64,000 bases of DNA from Timema cristinae (Eukaryota; Arthropoda; Insecta; Phasmatodea; Timematidae): positions 38,676,035-38,740,034 of the forward strand of contig JBCFYV010000024.1 in NCBI GenBank assembly GCA_039000515.1, written 5' to 3'. Numbering within the stretch: the first letter of the stretch is position 1; each line of letters opens with the position of its first letter. A program made the translations under genes and the position numbers. A model generated the notes under the pieces. It was not told where the DNA came from and ran no database searches. It was given only the letters and a program-made list of their open reading frames with translations. Positions 14,645-27,965 of the stretch are shown piece by piece.

Positions 14645-14888
14645 CACCCACTTTGATGGCCGCATGGTCTAAGGCGTCACTCTCACAATAGACCAGCCGC
14701 CGATGACAGGGCGATCAAGGCTCAAATCCCAATCTGGTATATTGAGTGTAGTTCTATTGAATGGTTTTCCACCCTCCCTCCACACAAATATATGTACACT
14801 TCATTTAAATTCAATATTTCTCACCCTTACACACTAGCGTAATTAAACATATGCATATAGCCTGAACGGATATTAAGTCATGTAACTA
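14645..14888 (+). mobile_element. SINE A2 copy, tandem to the previous one
   Basis: The head GATGGCCGCATGGTCTAAGG, body TTTTCCACCCTCCCTCCACA and a degenerate tail (GCCTGAACGGATATTAAG) are present. It lies only about 20 bp after the previous copy in the same orientation. Confidence 0.82.
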
Positions 14889-14919
14889 AGAGAAAATAAC
14901 ACCGAGCTTATAAACGAGT

Positions 14920-15118
14920 TAATCTTAGGGTGGAAATGAGGGCAGTTTAGATAAAATTGCCCCCAAATTACCGTTTAGAAGATGGGAAAACCAAAACTGT
15001 AGCTTAAATGCTAAAATCCTATCCAACGCATTTGGCCGAGATTCAAACCTGAGCTTCCCTACCAATCGAAATCCAGTATATTGTGATCCTGACGTTCTAA
15101 GTCACGTAACCACCAAGG
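14920..15118 (-). mobile_element. SINE A2 copy, degenerate
   Basis: The - strand head GTGGTTACGTGACTTAGAAC, box B TTTGAATCTCGG and part of the body align with A2. The 3' tail is eroded. Confidence 0.6.
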
Positions 15119-15559
15119 ACTATATTTCTAAAATAAATAAAATAATAATTTTAATCATGTACTATCAAAATAATCTCTCACTTAGGTTTATTAAATAGTT
15201 ATATTGGGAGCACTGATACTATTTACCAAACTGACCATCACGAAAATATCCACTAAAACATCTTCATAAAACGAGAGATGGAATGTATGTCAAATATGTG
15301 ATTACATATTCTTCTAAAATAACAGATGATATTTGTCCCACATTCAAACTGACCTTTTCATTTCGAGTCTCAATATTTTCTTTTCGACTTTCTATTTAAA
15401 ATTCAAGAAATATAATTTTGTAATCAAAATACAGAGAATGGTCTCTAAAGAGAGCTAGTGCTCACAGAGATTATTTGGGCTACGGGTAGGAAATAAAATA
15501 AATCCAAGAGGAATGCGAATTAAGGTCAGTATGTTTGCAGTTTACTTAGGAAAAAATAT

Positions 15560-15800
15560 GTTTTGGTTGAAATAAATAAAATCGTGCTTATTTAGACAAG
15601 TTTTGTTAGATCTTATAAATAAAATGATAACTGTTCTTGGAAAGGTTTAATGAGTACGATTGAAATTGACTAGAAACTGTTTATATGATGAAGGAAAAAG
15701 TCATTATCAAATTCCAGGACTCCCATGAGAAATATTAAAGAGCTGTTTTGATTAATATTTGTATAACTTAAACCAAACTTATCTTTTGAAGCAATACCCA
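15560..15800. repeat. MITE-like repeat M2, copy 1 (degenerate)
   Basis: It shares order and spacing of motifs with 34037 and 39328: GAAATAAATAAAAT, then TTATCAAATTCCAGGACTC, then AATATTAAAGAGCT. The inverted ends are poorly preserved in this copy. Confidence 0.45.
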
Positions 15801-16442
15801 TCTCTTTAATATGAAAGTGTATAGTATTTATAGACACCATATTGAACTATTTAATGGGTCTAAATTGACAAATGAAGACTTAAATTAAAAATAATGGTTG
15901 ACCTGAATATGTGCAATCACTAATAAAATTAAAACAATTTTCACCGGGAGTCGAAAAGGTCTCCCTCTACATTTCCCCATTCCACCACCCAGACGCATCC
16001 CCAGAACTACAGGAGCTTTAGGTTAAAATTGTAACAAATAATGTTGTATGTACTGAAGTTTTCTCGAACACTTTGTATATTCGAATGCCTTATATCCTTA
16101 TATACGTATTATTATGTGTTATAAACTCTCCATTTTTAAAAAAAAAGTTTCTTCAAAACTGAAATATATTTACTTTTTATGTTTTATTCATTTGAGAAAA
16201 ACATTTACTTTCTTTACTAAAGAATTTTTATTTCATCTATACTAAAATAATGCGCAAGTGCTCACGGGTTTGTTAGTTTTATTCTATCCAAAAAATGTTT
16301 ATAAATAAAAACTGCAAAAATATATGGATTTTTAACTAAATTTTCCTTCAATTCTACCTTAAAGACGGGTTTGGGTCCAGTGTACGACCCACGACCTCAT
16401 TATGCGTTTAATTGACCTTGTGGGAACCAGTAGTAAGGTGTA

Positions 16443-16668
16443 CTCTGATTTTGGTTGGAAGAACAGTAGAATAAATTCAAACATATTTATTTGCGGCCAA
16501 TATAAATAACATTTTTTACATTGTCATTAATTTGTGTTATTTTATAGGTACTTATAATAACTATGAAAATTGACGGTTGCAGATATCATGATTGATATAT
16601 GAAAATATTAAAATTGTTCTAGTAATTTTAGTAACCAACTTCTACTGTTCTTCCTACCAAAATCAGAC
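16443..16668. mobile_element. MITE M1, copy 1, TA-flanked
   Basis: The ends are inverted repeats of about 28 bp (TCTGATTTTGGTTGGAAGAA at left; its near-complement at right), each directly flanked by TA. This fits a Tc1/mariner-type MITE. A second, more diverged copy is at 19700-19915. Confidence 0.7.
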
Positions 16669-16699
16669 TAAAGCGTCAGTCGTGCTAGACTTCTAGCAA

Positions 16700-18832
16700 T
16701 GGTGGTCAAGTATTATCCGCCTGAACGGAAACCTCACGATTTCTTCAGTCCCGTACATTCATCTTAGCGTGACTTGCGTACGTTGTGACAAAGTGAAACC
16801 GCGGTGTGTCAAGATGTCTTTATAAAAGATGAGTCATGATCAATTACTGAAATTCATTGAACTTTACATAGACGTGGAGCGTATTTGGAACGTTCAATAA
16901 AGTTAGAGATCAGGCCTACAAATATATTTTAAACGAGATGGAAATTACTGATTCTGAAGTCACACCAAAAATAAAGAATGTCAGAACGATCAACAAACAA
17001 GGACTAAATAATATATATATTTTTTAAGGGAGACAAATGGTTCATCACTAGAGGAGTTATACAAATCACGCATATTTAGCATGTCATCATATCACACACC
17101 ACGATACACCATGCTCTAAGTCACTCCATGTCAACATGATGAGATGTTTCACTTGACTGAAAAAATACACAGTGTGAACAGCAAGAGTCGTGGGTTGGTC
17201 TACAACTCGGACCGGTCAAGTACAGTACCTAGCTTAGACGCTCATTTACTTGACCACGTGGGAATCCCGCCTTTAGTTTGACCAGTACTTATTTTACATA
17301 CGTGGGACTTAGTTTTCGTATCAAATATTATTTTATTTATATTGTGTCTGTTTTATTATGTGCATGTGTGTGTTAATATTAGTCATCATCATCTATCGTC
17401 ATTAATTTTTTCCAGTCTGTGGCCGGGTCAGTTTAGTAAAATTCCTCCACCTTCCTCTAACCTTCTATCATTCTTCCGCCTTTAATTTCATCCATTCTTC
17501 TCCTCTCACTTGAACACTTTCTGCTATCTGCTCCTCCATTTTTTTTCTTGGCCTCCCCTGTGGTCTTTTTATCATATACTGCATTTTCATTATTTTCTTT
17601 GGCATCCTCTCTCTTATATTATAGTATTTAATAGTTGTAATATATAAATAAAGATAGGCCCTACATCTAAGAGGGCTGGGCGGAGCATTTATTTTTACTG
17701 ATATGGGGTTGCATATTCAAAATTATTTGGGTACCACTAATCTAAACTGTTGCTGATAAAAAAAACTCATTCGCAGTTTCCATAAAATCACGTCATATTT
17801 ATAAAACCTGTATTATTATGTATTTAATTATTTATTGTACATTCTTCACTTTAAATATTTAATACTGGCTAACCATTATAGGCTCACGAGATCTACATAG
17901 ACTAAAGAAAATATCTCCTAAACCCTTTTATCTACACCGCTCCCCCTCTTTGATGGTCAACCAGTCTGAAAACTTCTGAGTAACCGTAATGGAAGGGGTG
18001 GATTTGTTGGGGTGTGGGAGCTTGCTAAGGATTTTTTTTTGTTGTCCAAAATGGTGTCACTTCTTGCTCACACAAAAGTTTTAATGGATTTTGGGTGGGG
18101 CTGGTGTGGACAGACAGCATTCTAACTTTATTCCAACCGTCTCTTTAGCCTTCTTCCCCTCCCCCCCTACCCTCTTTCTTATCAACGATTCCTCCTTTCA
18201 GTCTGTCCGTCAAGCTATTCGTCAAGCTTCTTGTGTTTATGTGTTTTTTTTTGTTATTGGTAAGCTAATCACGTGATTGTCATTACTAGACCTGATTGGG
18301 TAAGCAGTACGTGTTTTGAAGGGAAGCAGTTTTTGAAATTCCTTTAGCCAAGATGTTCTCTCCTGCGGGCTAAGAAAAACAGAGAAGGATACTTAGAGGG
18401 AAAGGGGCGAGAAGAAATAAGAGCGAGAGAGATAGGAAATATGGAGAAAGAGGGAAAGCACCTCTCCCTGGGATTTATCGATTTATCGCCCAAAGTATGT
18501 TCGAATCCAATAAAAGTGGAACACTTTATTTAAATATGATGTGTGTAAGGCCTCACTTTAATAGGGTCGTATACAATTTTTTCTGAACGTTTTAGATTAA
18601 ATATTCGTGCAATATTCCTCTTATTAATTTTAATCAACCAACTAAAAGTAAAAAGAATGTTTTCCCAAATAAATTATGTTTCATATTGTAGCTATAAATA
18701 GTATTTATTTTTTGGTGTATTTTATTTTTATGCTTTGAAATATGTTCAAGTATATGTTATAGGGAAGCTTTTCTAGAATGTTAATTTTCCTAACGAGAGG
18801 TAGAAATGATAAACTCATTATTCCCGTAGATT
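16700..18832. other. Unassigned stretch
   Basis: It is mostly AT-rich with pyrimidine-rich blocks near 17440-17530 and 18150-18180. The 61-codon + frame at 18091-18276 shows no recognisable domain. A short TTATTTGGGTACCACTAATC at 17725 resembles the interior of the hAT-type MITE at 25812. Confidence 0.35.
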
Positions 18833-18856
18833 ACTCTCTCTCTCTCTCTCTCTCTC
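18833..18856 (+). repeat. (TC)n microsatellite
   Basis: An uninterrupted TC dinucleotide run of about 24 bp. Confidence 0.9.
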
Positions 18857-18903
18857 ATAGTTTTATATTTTTCCGCATTATTGGTCACGCGATAAAATGT
18901 AAA

Positions 18904-19177
18904 TTATTATTAAGCACCGCGTCTTACTACCCATTCGGGTTATACGCACTTACGCTAATGTGTAATGGTAGGGTGATTGTGAGATGAAATGAAGGACCTA
19001 CAGTTTAACGTGGAATCCGAACCACGGTGGTGGCCTGGCATTCCCCACATTCACAAGATGTCTTGTCAGAGGTGAAGGAAGGGTTTGGTAATCAGATAAA
19101 TCTGTGCCGGGACCGAGGATTGAACCCCGGCCGCCAGCACAGAAGTCTGACACCTTACCCTAGACCGCCAGGTCACC
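18904..19177 (-). mobile_element. SINE B copy with a 13-bp target-site duplication
   Basis: It is full length from the GGTGACC head to the shared tail, but lacks about 12 bp in the body (between CACAAG and TCTTGTCAGAGG on +). The copy at 40694 shares this deletion, which marks a subfamily. GATAAAATGTAAA flanks it at 18891-18903 and 19178-19190. Confidence 0.93.
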
Positions 19178-19194
19178 GATAAAATGTAAAGCTC

Positions 19195-19395
19195 AACAAT
19201 TATGGTTCTATAGTAACTCGGAGGTTGGGGTTAAAATCCTGCTGGTATACATTGGGGGCATTTTTTACACCCCAAAAAAATATGCCATAATATCCTTACA
19301 CGCCAATTGGGTTCGTCTCCTTTAAATCCAACCATCGTTTTTATCCACCCATTTTCAAGATAAAGTGCGTACAGCCTGAATGGGTTGTGAAAAGA
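19195..19395 (+). mobile_element. Degenerate SINE A2 fragment without its head
   Basis: Box B-like GGGTTAAAATCC, a body remnant and tail GCCTGAATGGGTTGTGAAAAG align loosely with A2. The tRNA head is missing. Confidence 0.45.
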
Positions 19396-19699
19396 GGTAG
19401 AAAAAATCATTTTGTATCTCGATTTTAAAACAAATATAATAGTTAGATTTCATGCTCTCATCTACGTTATTAAGTTAATAAGAGATATACCACATACAAT
19501 TAGGTTTTGAAGGGTGTAACTTATTTTTCTAGGTACGTTTCAATTAATATCCTAATCCTTTTTAAATTAATATATAATCTATTCAAGTAGGCTATAATAA
19601 TACATACTTTTATTCTTGCTGAAACAGACCCAATGTATTCTAAAACGTTCAACTCAGTATTTTAAGCCATAAAGGCCATAATATATATATATATATACA

Positions 19700-19915
19700 C
19701 CTGATTTTTATTGTAAAAAGAGTAGAAAAACTAGAACAAATTCTTTACATCCAACATTGATAAAATTTTACTATATTATTTACGTTATTTTATAGGCATT
19801 GATGATGTCTATCAAAAGTGACAGCTGTAGATAACATGACTTGATGTATGGATATATTAAAGTTGTTTTAGTAACCTTGATAACTAGCTTCTATTGTTAA
19901 TCTTACCAAAATTTG
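19700..19915. mobile_element. MITE M1, copy 2 (diverged)
   Basis: It aligns with 16443-16668 throughout the interior (TTATTTTATAGG, then GACAG..GTAGATA..ATG, then TTTTAGTAACC) and at the right end (AACTAGCTTCTATTGTTAAT). Confidence 0.6.
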
Positions 19916-19919
19916 TAAT

Positions 19920-20984
19920 ATCAGCGTGGACTGCTAATATGACAATGTTACTACCCACCCTAAACAAGCTAATATTCATAGACATCCTGCAATAGAAATA
20001 CCAATATAATCTGAAAGCTTTAAAATATTAACACCCAAATAATCTAATACTCATAGATACCCAGCATTATTAAACATCACGATCTTACTATTTGTATATA
20101 GGTCTCTACTCGCGTGTATTCTGCCTGGAGTAGACCGACGTGCAAGTCCAGCCTGCTCATCACAAATACTAGAATGAAGACAAGTCCAAAACACGCTACA
20201 AATTGTGCAGCTCCCTGAAACTCCGATGGAGAAAGCCAGCAATGCTCTGATTGGCCCTTACTGTACTATTAGAATATCACTCATATTTTTGGACACTTGG
20301 ATGGCCTACGTGACTAAACAAGCATAGCTCTACAACTGTTCGTCTTGTGGGAATTAGTTGAATGCAGTAGCTGATAATCAAGACAACAAGAAGAATACAA
20401 GGAAGCCATTTTACCAGATGTTTTAAGTGACGTAATAACAAAGGAAAACTTCCACGTTCCCACCCCTGTAACTAGACCTATATAACGAGGGAACACAGAC
20501 AATCTTATAAACTATTACAATCGACACTTCCACGAGAAGTCCTGTTCAGGACTAGAACGTTATCTATCCAGTATGGCTTATAATATATTTTTGTTTTAAT
20601 CTATAAAATATAAATTGCTGCTATGGGTTTGATTTATTAATTTCTTTGGTTTGGTTTGTTATGAAAATCTGTCAGAGTAGGCACCGGTAATGTTTTGCTA
20701 AAAACTTTAATTTAAAACGTAAGTTATGTTATGGAGCATTTAATGTTTCCTGTTGCTGCTTGGGCACTAGTATCGTTGTATTTTCTTGGTTTAAAGAGTT
20801 AGCCATATTTTTTGGTTCTTTTTACGTTTTGCAATATTTATGTTATATATATATATATATATTTTCTTTTGTGGTGATCAGTAATTTAAATTATTTAAAT
20901 TGATAATGTTTCTTTTGTTAGTTATTTTTAAGACGTCTTTTGCTTTGAAGTTAATTGTTAAACGTAACTTATTTTTGTTGTTTT
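19920..20984. other. Unassigned stretch with a promoter-like patch
   Basis: Sequence around 20080-20560 is less AT-rich. It contains CCTATATAACGAGGG near 20477, which resembles a TATA box, so it could be the promoter of an eroded retroelement. No reading frame or second copy was found. Confidence 0.3.
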
Positions 20985-20996
20985 AATATGGCTTTT

Positions 20997-21253
20997 AGTG
21001 ACCTGGTGGTCTAGGGGTAGGTGTCAGACTTCTGTGCTGGCGGCCGGGTTCAATCCTCGGTCCGCACAGATTTATTGATTACCAAACTTCCTTCACCTTG
21101 ACAATATTCTTGTGATGTGGGAATGCAGCTCACTGGTTCAAATTCACGTAAATTGTAGGACTCCTTTCTCTCCATCACCTTTACATTAACATTAGCGTAT
21201 GGTATACGAAGGTAGTAAGACGCGGTGTAAATAACTTAATATAATAATATAAT
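20997..21253 (+). mobile_element. SINE B copy with many small deletions
   Basis: It runs from TGACCTGGTGGTCTAGGGGT to AGTAAGACGCGGTG but has lost many 1-10 bp pieces, including most of CCCGAACGGG. The target-site duplication AATATGGCTTT is at 20985-20995 and 21254-21264. Confidence 0.85.
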
Positions 21254-21269
21254 AATATGGCTTTGACTT

Positions 21270-24200
21270 TATTATTCGCTTATTCATTTAAGCAAAATTA
21301 CAAGTTCTGTAACGTAACTTTTCTAGTTTTACATTAAATATATAAATTGGGAATTTTGTTTAATTATTTTAAAAGTGACGAGGGTAATCGTGCCGCGAAG
21401 GTTTGAGTTTAGTCGGGAAGTTAAACCTTTGGGCTTAACGTAAATACTTGGTGCTAAATTTAAAACTGTTTTGTCTGTACTCACTGGTGTGAATCTGACG
21501 CGCTGTGAACCATTTAAAATAGCTCATTGGCTATTTTTGTAATATTAAGTAATTTAAACTTTTGAACCTTTGATTGTATTTAATCTTAATCCACTGTGGT
21601 GAATTAGAAACTTGTATATAATTTAGAAAAGTTTCTTTAAATAATAGCAACTATTTTGTTTATTTCATTGGTCTCTTCTAGAGAAATTTGATATTTATTC
21701 CTTAAACTTTTGAAACTCACTGGGAAAGTAATAAATTGCTAAGATTTATTTTGTTTTCCAACACTTCAGTAAGACCTGTAATAACATGTACTTGTTGTTT
21801 TAAATCATACTTTTGTTAGTGCCGTAATTGACCCTAAATTGGCCCTGACTACTTTCGTAACTCCGATTACAAAATAAAAGCCTAGGTTAATTTAAACTGA
21901 AACAATTAAAAACCAAAAGTAACAGGAAAAATATTTTATTTTTATTCTGAAACAATGCAATACAATATTTAAAATACAAATTACCTTAAATAACAAAAGG
22001 CGTAGGGGGCTATTAGGGAAATTATGTAGTGTGAGGCCGACGAAAAATTCTCCGAATACCTTTGTCTCGTCTACAATAAGGCCCGGCCATTATTATAAAC
22101 CCGGTTACTAATAACTTTTCTTTTCACCCCGATTACAATTATTAGAGTCCGCGGGTACTATTAGGCCAAATACGGTATTTATGTGGGTTTGTGAACGCTT
22201 GTAAATATTATACCTTAATGTTAACGTTAACAACTTATACTAATAAAATCCATGTGGCGTCTGTTTTTATGTTCAAAGTTTTTCTCATACTTCCAGATAA
22301 AATAAATTGAAACCTCGCACATTCATTAGCTAAGTAATTTATTACTTGCAAATTTCTTAAAACAGGAAAAAAAAAATTCAAGATATTATCTGTATGTGTA
22401 TCCTTCTAGAGTTCTCCTTCCCACTTACTGATATTCTAGAGTCTAGATAGTTGAAATATGTTTTGGACATTATGAAGCATGCCTTCTTTATAAGAAGAAT
22501 CCGAAACTGGATTGTGCGGAGTCCGAAATTGAGCCTGCCTGTCGAAGACAAGCCTAGCACAAACACACAAATATTTATATAAACTAGTTGATCGTTGCAG
22601 TGATAGCTGCAGATTATTGCACTAAAATATAGTCTAAATTTTTATTGAGAAAGTTTATATATAATAAACCCACCCATGACTTTTAATTAGAGTCTACTCG
22701 TCAAAGCTATCAACTTACCTAGAGATTTAGCTTTTGGTGTTTAATTTGAATCAAAACATATATTTACCCCTTCACAGTCACGATAAGAACTATAAACTAA
22801 CCAATCACCCAGCTTTCTATTCGTTGCACCAAACCACTCAAGTAAGAATCGCGCTGTTGTTATTTTTAAACCAAGGAGAAATATTTTTTATTAGATATAC
22901 AATTATTACTATAAACAAATCGTGGTTTCTACAATGATATGAACATAGAATGATGTATAGATGAGCAAATGCCTAAACAGAAGGAGTATGTGGAAATTCG
23001 CTAGGAAAATTGGGTTTTAGTTTTAGGCTACTATTTTTGCTGAAATCATGGATTCCTAGCCTTTAAAATGAGTGTTCTTGTCAAAATCAGTTTAACAGTT
23101 TTCTCGTAATTTCAACTACCGGAAATGTGCTTATCAAATTGTATATTAGTTATGTAGTTATCTTCACCATGTCTTCTTACCTGTTCAAGTTGTACGTTAA
23201 GTATATAATTTAAAAAATATAATAATGTATTTATATTCTTTCATAATAGTTTTTGATATCATTTTCTCTTCGACGCGTGTATATTAATCTGAAAAATATT
23301 TCTACTAACGTTCTTTATTATTTTTAATGATTGATATATTATTATAAAACATGTTTGTTGTTTTCATAAAAAAAATAGTTCATTCATATTTATAAAACTT
23401 TCTCAAATATATACAATTCTCTCCATCGCCTTTTAAGTTACTAAAATATGTAAAATCCTGACCAAAGAAAAATGTTCTAAGCTTTTATTTTGTCTCTTTT
23501 TCCCCTTTTTTTTTAAAGAATGTAAAGTATACAAAAGTGCTATTTCAAAAGGAAAAATAAATATATTCTAGGGAAGTAAATTGAGGTAGGCTTTAGCGTA
23601 GTAAGCTGTGTGAAGACGCTAGGCTTTTCCTTGTTCAGTTCAAATATGATCTTAAGGAAGAGGGTAAACGGAAGAGTGGTGCAATGGTTTTTACTTGGTC
23701 AGGGGTGTAACAAATATTAGGAGCATTGAATTCTTACAACTGTCTTGTACAACGTATTATAAACTGATACAAATAAAACTTTTTGAGGTAGAATTAGATA
23801 ATAGTTTTGGGGAATATAAACACATCTTAAAACTGTATAAAATATTGCAAATAACATATTATATTTGGTATTATATTTTTTTTAATGAGGTATTTGAATT
23901 TGCTTTCTAAGGTTTGATACTCACACCACACTTTACGACAATTAACTTAAAAGTTATGGTTGGTTTCCCTATCAGCAAAACAAAGAAAATATTTTAAAAA
24001 AATCTAGTTTCCTCATTTACACAGTTCGAACGCGTCTCAAGTCGTTAATAACCATTGTGAGAAACACTAAAAAAATTGATTTTTTTAAGTGTAATGTTTT
24101 GATATGAATGATCATTTCACTAAGATTTAGCATGGGTAGTAATTTTTACTAATATTCCATAGTTTATAAAAGTTGAATTTGTATTTGAAAACTTTTAGTT

Positions 24201-24420
24201 ATATTAATTAGTATTCTTAGACCTCTATAGTGGAATAAATACTAACCGATTGCAGTCCAATTATGGGAAGAGCCTTTTAGAAAGAAAAAAAGTTGAGGCC
24301 AAAATTAGTAACATTTTTCTATATTATTAGTGGCATTTAATAGGTACTATGTGGATATTGAATAGTTTATTTTTATTTAATGTGGAATTTATGAACTGAA
24401 ATGATATCAGTACAATATTT
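21270..24420. other. Unassigned AT-rich DNA
   Basis: About 3 kb with no recognisable gene or repeat family. The small open frames are AT-rich and featureless. Confidence 0.35.
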
Positions 24421-24424
24421 CTAA

Positions 24425-24615
24425 ACTAACTCAAATCTAGAACAGACATGCAACCCAGTCCCATGTCATTATTTCATCACTGAGAAAGGGAAACCCACAT
24501 TTCAACAATGGTACTTTTTTGGCCACTCTGGGAATTTAACCCGGAACCTTTGGGGACTAATTCAATAAGTATACACGCTACCAACTAAGTTAAGTTGCCG
24601 TACATCAAATACTTA
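24425..24615 (-). mobile_element. tRNA-derived SINE family E, copy 1
   Basis: On the - strand there is a box A-like TTAGTTGGTAGCG, a box B-like GGGTTAAATTCCCAG, then a body with AAATGTGGGTTTCC and TGGGACTGGGTTGCATGTCT. The body aligns with 40487-40636. It shares no tail with SINE A or B. Confidence 0.6.
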
Positions 24616-24709
24616 AAGCCACTACTAGCCGCATAGAGTGCAGAACAAATTGTTCAAACAAAATTAACCATCCCCAAATATACGATATATTTATTTATAG
24701 CTAAACGTA

Positions 24710-24960
24710 ATGGATCCAGTGTCAAACCCATGACCGACCGACCCAGAGCTGACCCGGTTCACCCACCACATCCGCCACATGGGCTACGGCCGGTCACTTC
24801 AATTTGGTCGGCGCCCGGGTGACGTGGCTATATCTCTCATTGGTTTCAATCTGTCAGAGTTGTCGGCCGATGACGCAACAGGGGGTGGGGTCTCCCTGCA
24901 GCGGTACAAATAACCTACTGGGTTCGATACCCTCACCCGTCTCGCAATCAATCTCTTAAC
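24710..24960 (-). repeat. GC-rich island with a tRNA-like part
   Basis: A clear rise in GC in an AT-rich context. On the - strand 24713-24795 reads box A-like TAGCCCATGTGG and box B-like GGGTTTGACACTGG, so that part may be another SINE head. The rest includes GGGTTCGATACCCTC near 24921 and could be part of the same or a second retroelement. Confidence 0.4.
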
Positions 24961-25811
24961 AATCCGTGGCGTAAAAATGTGGCCACTCTCAAAACAAGCA
25001 TTTTAATAAGACTAAGATGTAATATCGGATATTCAACAGTGAATGGGAAGAGACTTTACCTCGTGAAATATGTGATAACATGGCTGATATTGATAACCAA
25101 CCACGAGAGCTCTTCTTTCATTCCTTATTTAAATTTGGAAGAATATTTGTATGCCACTATTTTCTTACAGATGAAAATATATGGCATCTATAAAATTTAT
25201 ATTATAGTTACCTTCAGCTAATTATACGTCAAGTCAAATGATCTGCCACTGTCACTACTTATATGTATATATTATCCCAATACATAAATAATTGTAATGA
25301 TATAGTAAATGCTATCAACGTTGACAGTAAAAATAATGTGTTTATATAGTATTTATATTAGATTCTCCAAATGACCATTTGTAAAGAAAATCATGTTATA
25401 GCGTTGAAGAATTCACATTAACAAAAAATTATCTTATTTACTTAATAAGTCACTATCCAAAAACTTTGATTGTATCGAAATATAAAATACAAACTAATTT
25501 AAATAGGAATATATAGTCACTTCTACACACTGAGGCGCTTGCACCATGATATTTAATGATTTATTAATGTTAAAAAGAAAAAGTTATAAGTAAACTACCC
25601 AAATACCTTTGAATCAATTTTTGAGTGAAAAATAAGTAATCTTCTTTACTTATCATGTAAAACAAAATAATTTGAGTAGTTAATGAAGTTTTTAAATGTT
25701 CTAAAATCAATTATTTGTAAGTTAATCTTAATTTTATATCAATAGTAATAGTTATCAGCTATGAGCATATAAAATATAAATATTATGAAGTATGAACAAA
25801 ATCCTTTAAGC

Positions 25812-26081
25812 CAGTGGACTCTTGATCATTTGAATGGCATACTAACCCAACAATTTACATAATTTGGGGTACCACTAAGATAATGCTGAATCTTTATTAT
25901 GTCTATAATTTTAATTGTTCCCAGAGATATAATAACTCAGATTGCGCGGCTGCTGCGGATTCTGGCCCTGTGTATTATGCATTATGTGGCACTATAGTTG
26001 TCCGACTTTAACTTGCTCGTTTTATTGGGCCTTTCAGGGTATACCACCGGTGGTACACGTATCACAATTTGGGAGCCACTG
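25812..26081. mobile_element. hAT-type MITE with an 8-bp target-site duplication
   Basis: The ends read CAGTGG... at left and ...GGGAGCCACTG at right, typical hAT termini. The flanks are CTTTAAGC (25804-25811) and CTTTAAAT (26082-26089), an 8-bp duplication with 6 matches. The interior has TACCACCGGTGGTA. It is too short to code for a transposase. Confidence 0.75.
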
Positions 26082-26734
26082 CTTTAAATCATTTGGGCTT
26101 TACTACCTAGTACAATCATTCATGGATACGGGTAAAATTGTAAGACCAACTTTGTTAAGTTTGGGAGAACATAAAACTTACTCCATCATAATTTCAGGGT
26201 TTAAAATATTTCATGTTAACAGCTTTCTTTACTTGAGAAAGTAAGAATTAGATATTTATTCTCCTAGCTCGCAATAATATTAATATGTGTTCTAAAGGGT
26301 CAACTTTGATAAATTCTTTAGCATTTTGTTCCCTCTGCCCTTTATCAGCGTCGAGAAACATAAATATTAGGTCCACTTTGATTAGAAAGTGTGCGTACCT
26401 GGACCCAATTCGTAGCTTCGATCCCATTGTAGTAATTAGGTCTTAGTTTCTTAACTCCTCAATATATCTCCTGCGACTTCTTGGCGAGATTCCTAGAGGA
26501 AGGCGGGTAGGGGGTGGGTTCCACCGTGGAATAATCCCTACAATCATTGGTAACACTTCGTCTCTCTAAGTTCAATAACCACGTAGCCCGAAGGAATCAT
26601 GACTAGGACCTTGCGGGAAGACCGCAAAACACTAGAGATATTCGAACTCACAGGACTGTGCGTTGGCCGTATCATGTTGCTACCATTCGGAGGATGGTAG
26701 AAACATGGCTGTATTACTGTATACGCACACTATC

Positions 26735-27200
26735 ACCAAAAAACAAGCGCAAAACAGTGACGTGATAACGTGATGAGCTCTAAAACAATCGCAAGATTTC
26801 CGCCTCATTGGTGCGAACTGTTCTGATTAAGGTTTAACTCATCTCTAATTCGTCCGCCCTGCTTGAAATGCTCGGATCGGGAAACCCAATAACTTATCAA
26901 AACCAATCATCTTAAATCCGTACATATGTGCTGTAGACCTAGATCCTAGCATATATCTTCGTTGGTTTTTTGTAAGGAGATTTGAAATAACCGTTAATGA
27001 AATCGTGTACATCGATGTATTGGATTTTGCCAAGAGACAGCGCTAGGCCCAATAATTTGAAAATATCCTTCTCGATAATGATATTAAAAATATGTATATA
27101 TCCACCATAAAATATATTTTGATTATCACCTTTCCTAAGTTTGTGTTGCAATGCATTATGGGTCAACAGACAGTGTGTGAATTTCTGCGGTGCTCAAGCA
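26735..27200 (+). repeat. Dispersed repeat G, copy 2
   Basis: This is an uninterrupted relative of 1456-2198 without the SINE, so it represents the empty form. Landmarks include GTGATGAGCTCTAAAACAAT, GGAGATTTGAAATAACCGTT and TTGCAATGCATTATGGGTCA. Confidence 0.7.
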
Positions 27201-27321
27201 GACTCTTGCTTTCTATTTTACGTGAAAATGTGAATCAAGCTTTACATGGTAACTCATATGAGAATGACCGGTTCGGGATTTTTTTGCAGCACGACACAGC
27301 CAGCGCACAGTCCTATGAGAT

Positions 27322-27372
27322 TGTGTGTGTGTGTGTTATATATATATATATATATATATACATACATACATA
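27322..27372 (+). repeat. (TG)n(AT)n(ACAT)n compound microsatellite
   Basis: A TG run passes into about 24 bp of AT and then CATA units. Confidence 0.9.
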
Positions 27373-27829
27373 ATACTTGAACGTATCGGGAGGCATTCCA
27401 AACTTGATATCAATTGGTTACTGAAAAGCTTGAATCAGTGAAAATCAATAGCAGAATTTGTTTGAGTGGCAGAGCAATTCACACCTAGCAGAAACGTATA
27501 TTGACATATAACTTCATGATGTTGCAACACAAACTAGAAACAAATGATTGTTGACATATTTTATTTTCAAGTTGATGGACGGATAGATATATATCTAAGA
27601 TCGCAAGGAATATTTGTAAATTATTGTGCTGTACCGTGAAACAAATCAAAACAGATAGAGAACTCTTTCCATTTGAGTTATTTCAAATCATTTCCCCCAA
27701 CATTATATCTGCTTGTATCTCGCTTTGTAGGCGCTGATTGATATGTTTGGTTTTAAAATGTGATTGGGTCTCTGTCGCTGTCGCACAGAAACCGAAAGCC
27801 TGGCGTTATTAAAGTTGCACTAAGTGGAT

Positions 27830-27905
27830 CTCGCATCTGAAGCTTAATCTTGTGATTGGCCTAGAGCTCGCCACATGATAGCGTTTCTGCTCCTGTTTTT
27901 AAGCG
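27830..27905 (-). repeat. Dispersed repeat G, partial copy 3
   Basis: The - strand segment GGCGAGCTCTAGGCCAATCA followed by CAAGAT, with upstream CAGAAACGCTATCATGTG, matches the start of repeat G at 1456. Confidence 0.5.
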
Positions 27906-27965
27906 AATGTATGAATAAACAGTAGCACACTGTCCAGTGTGAACAAGCGTAGTTTTACTTTAAGT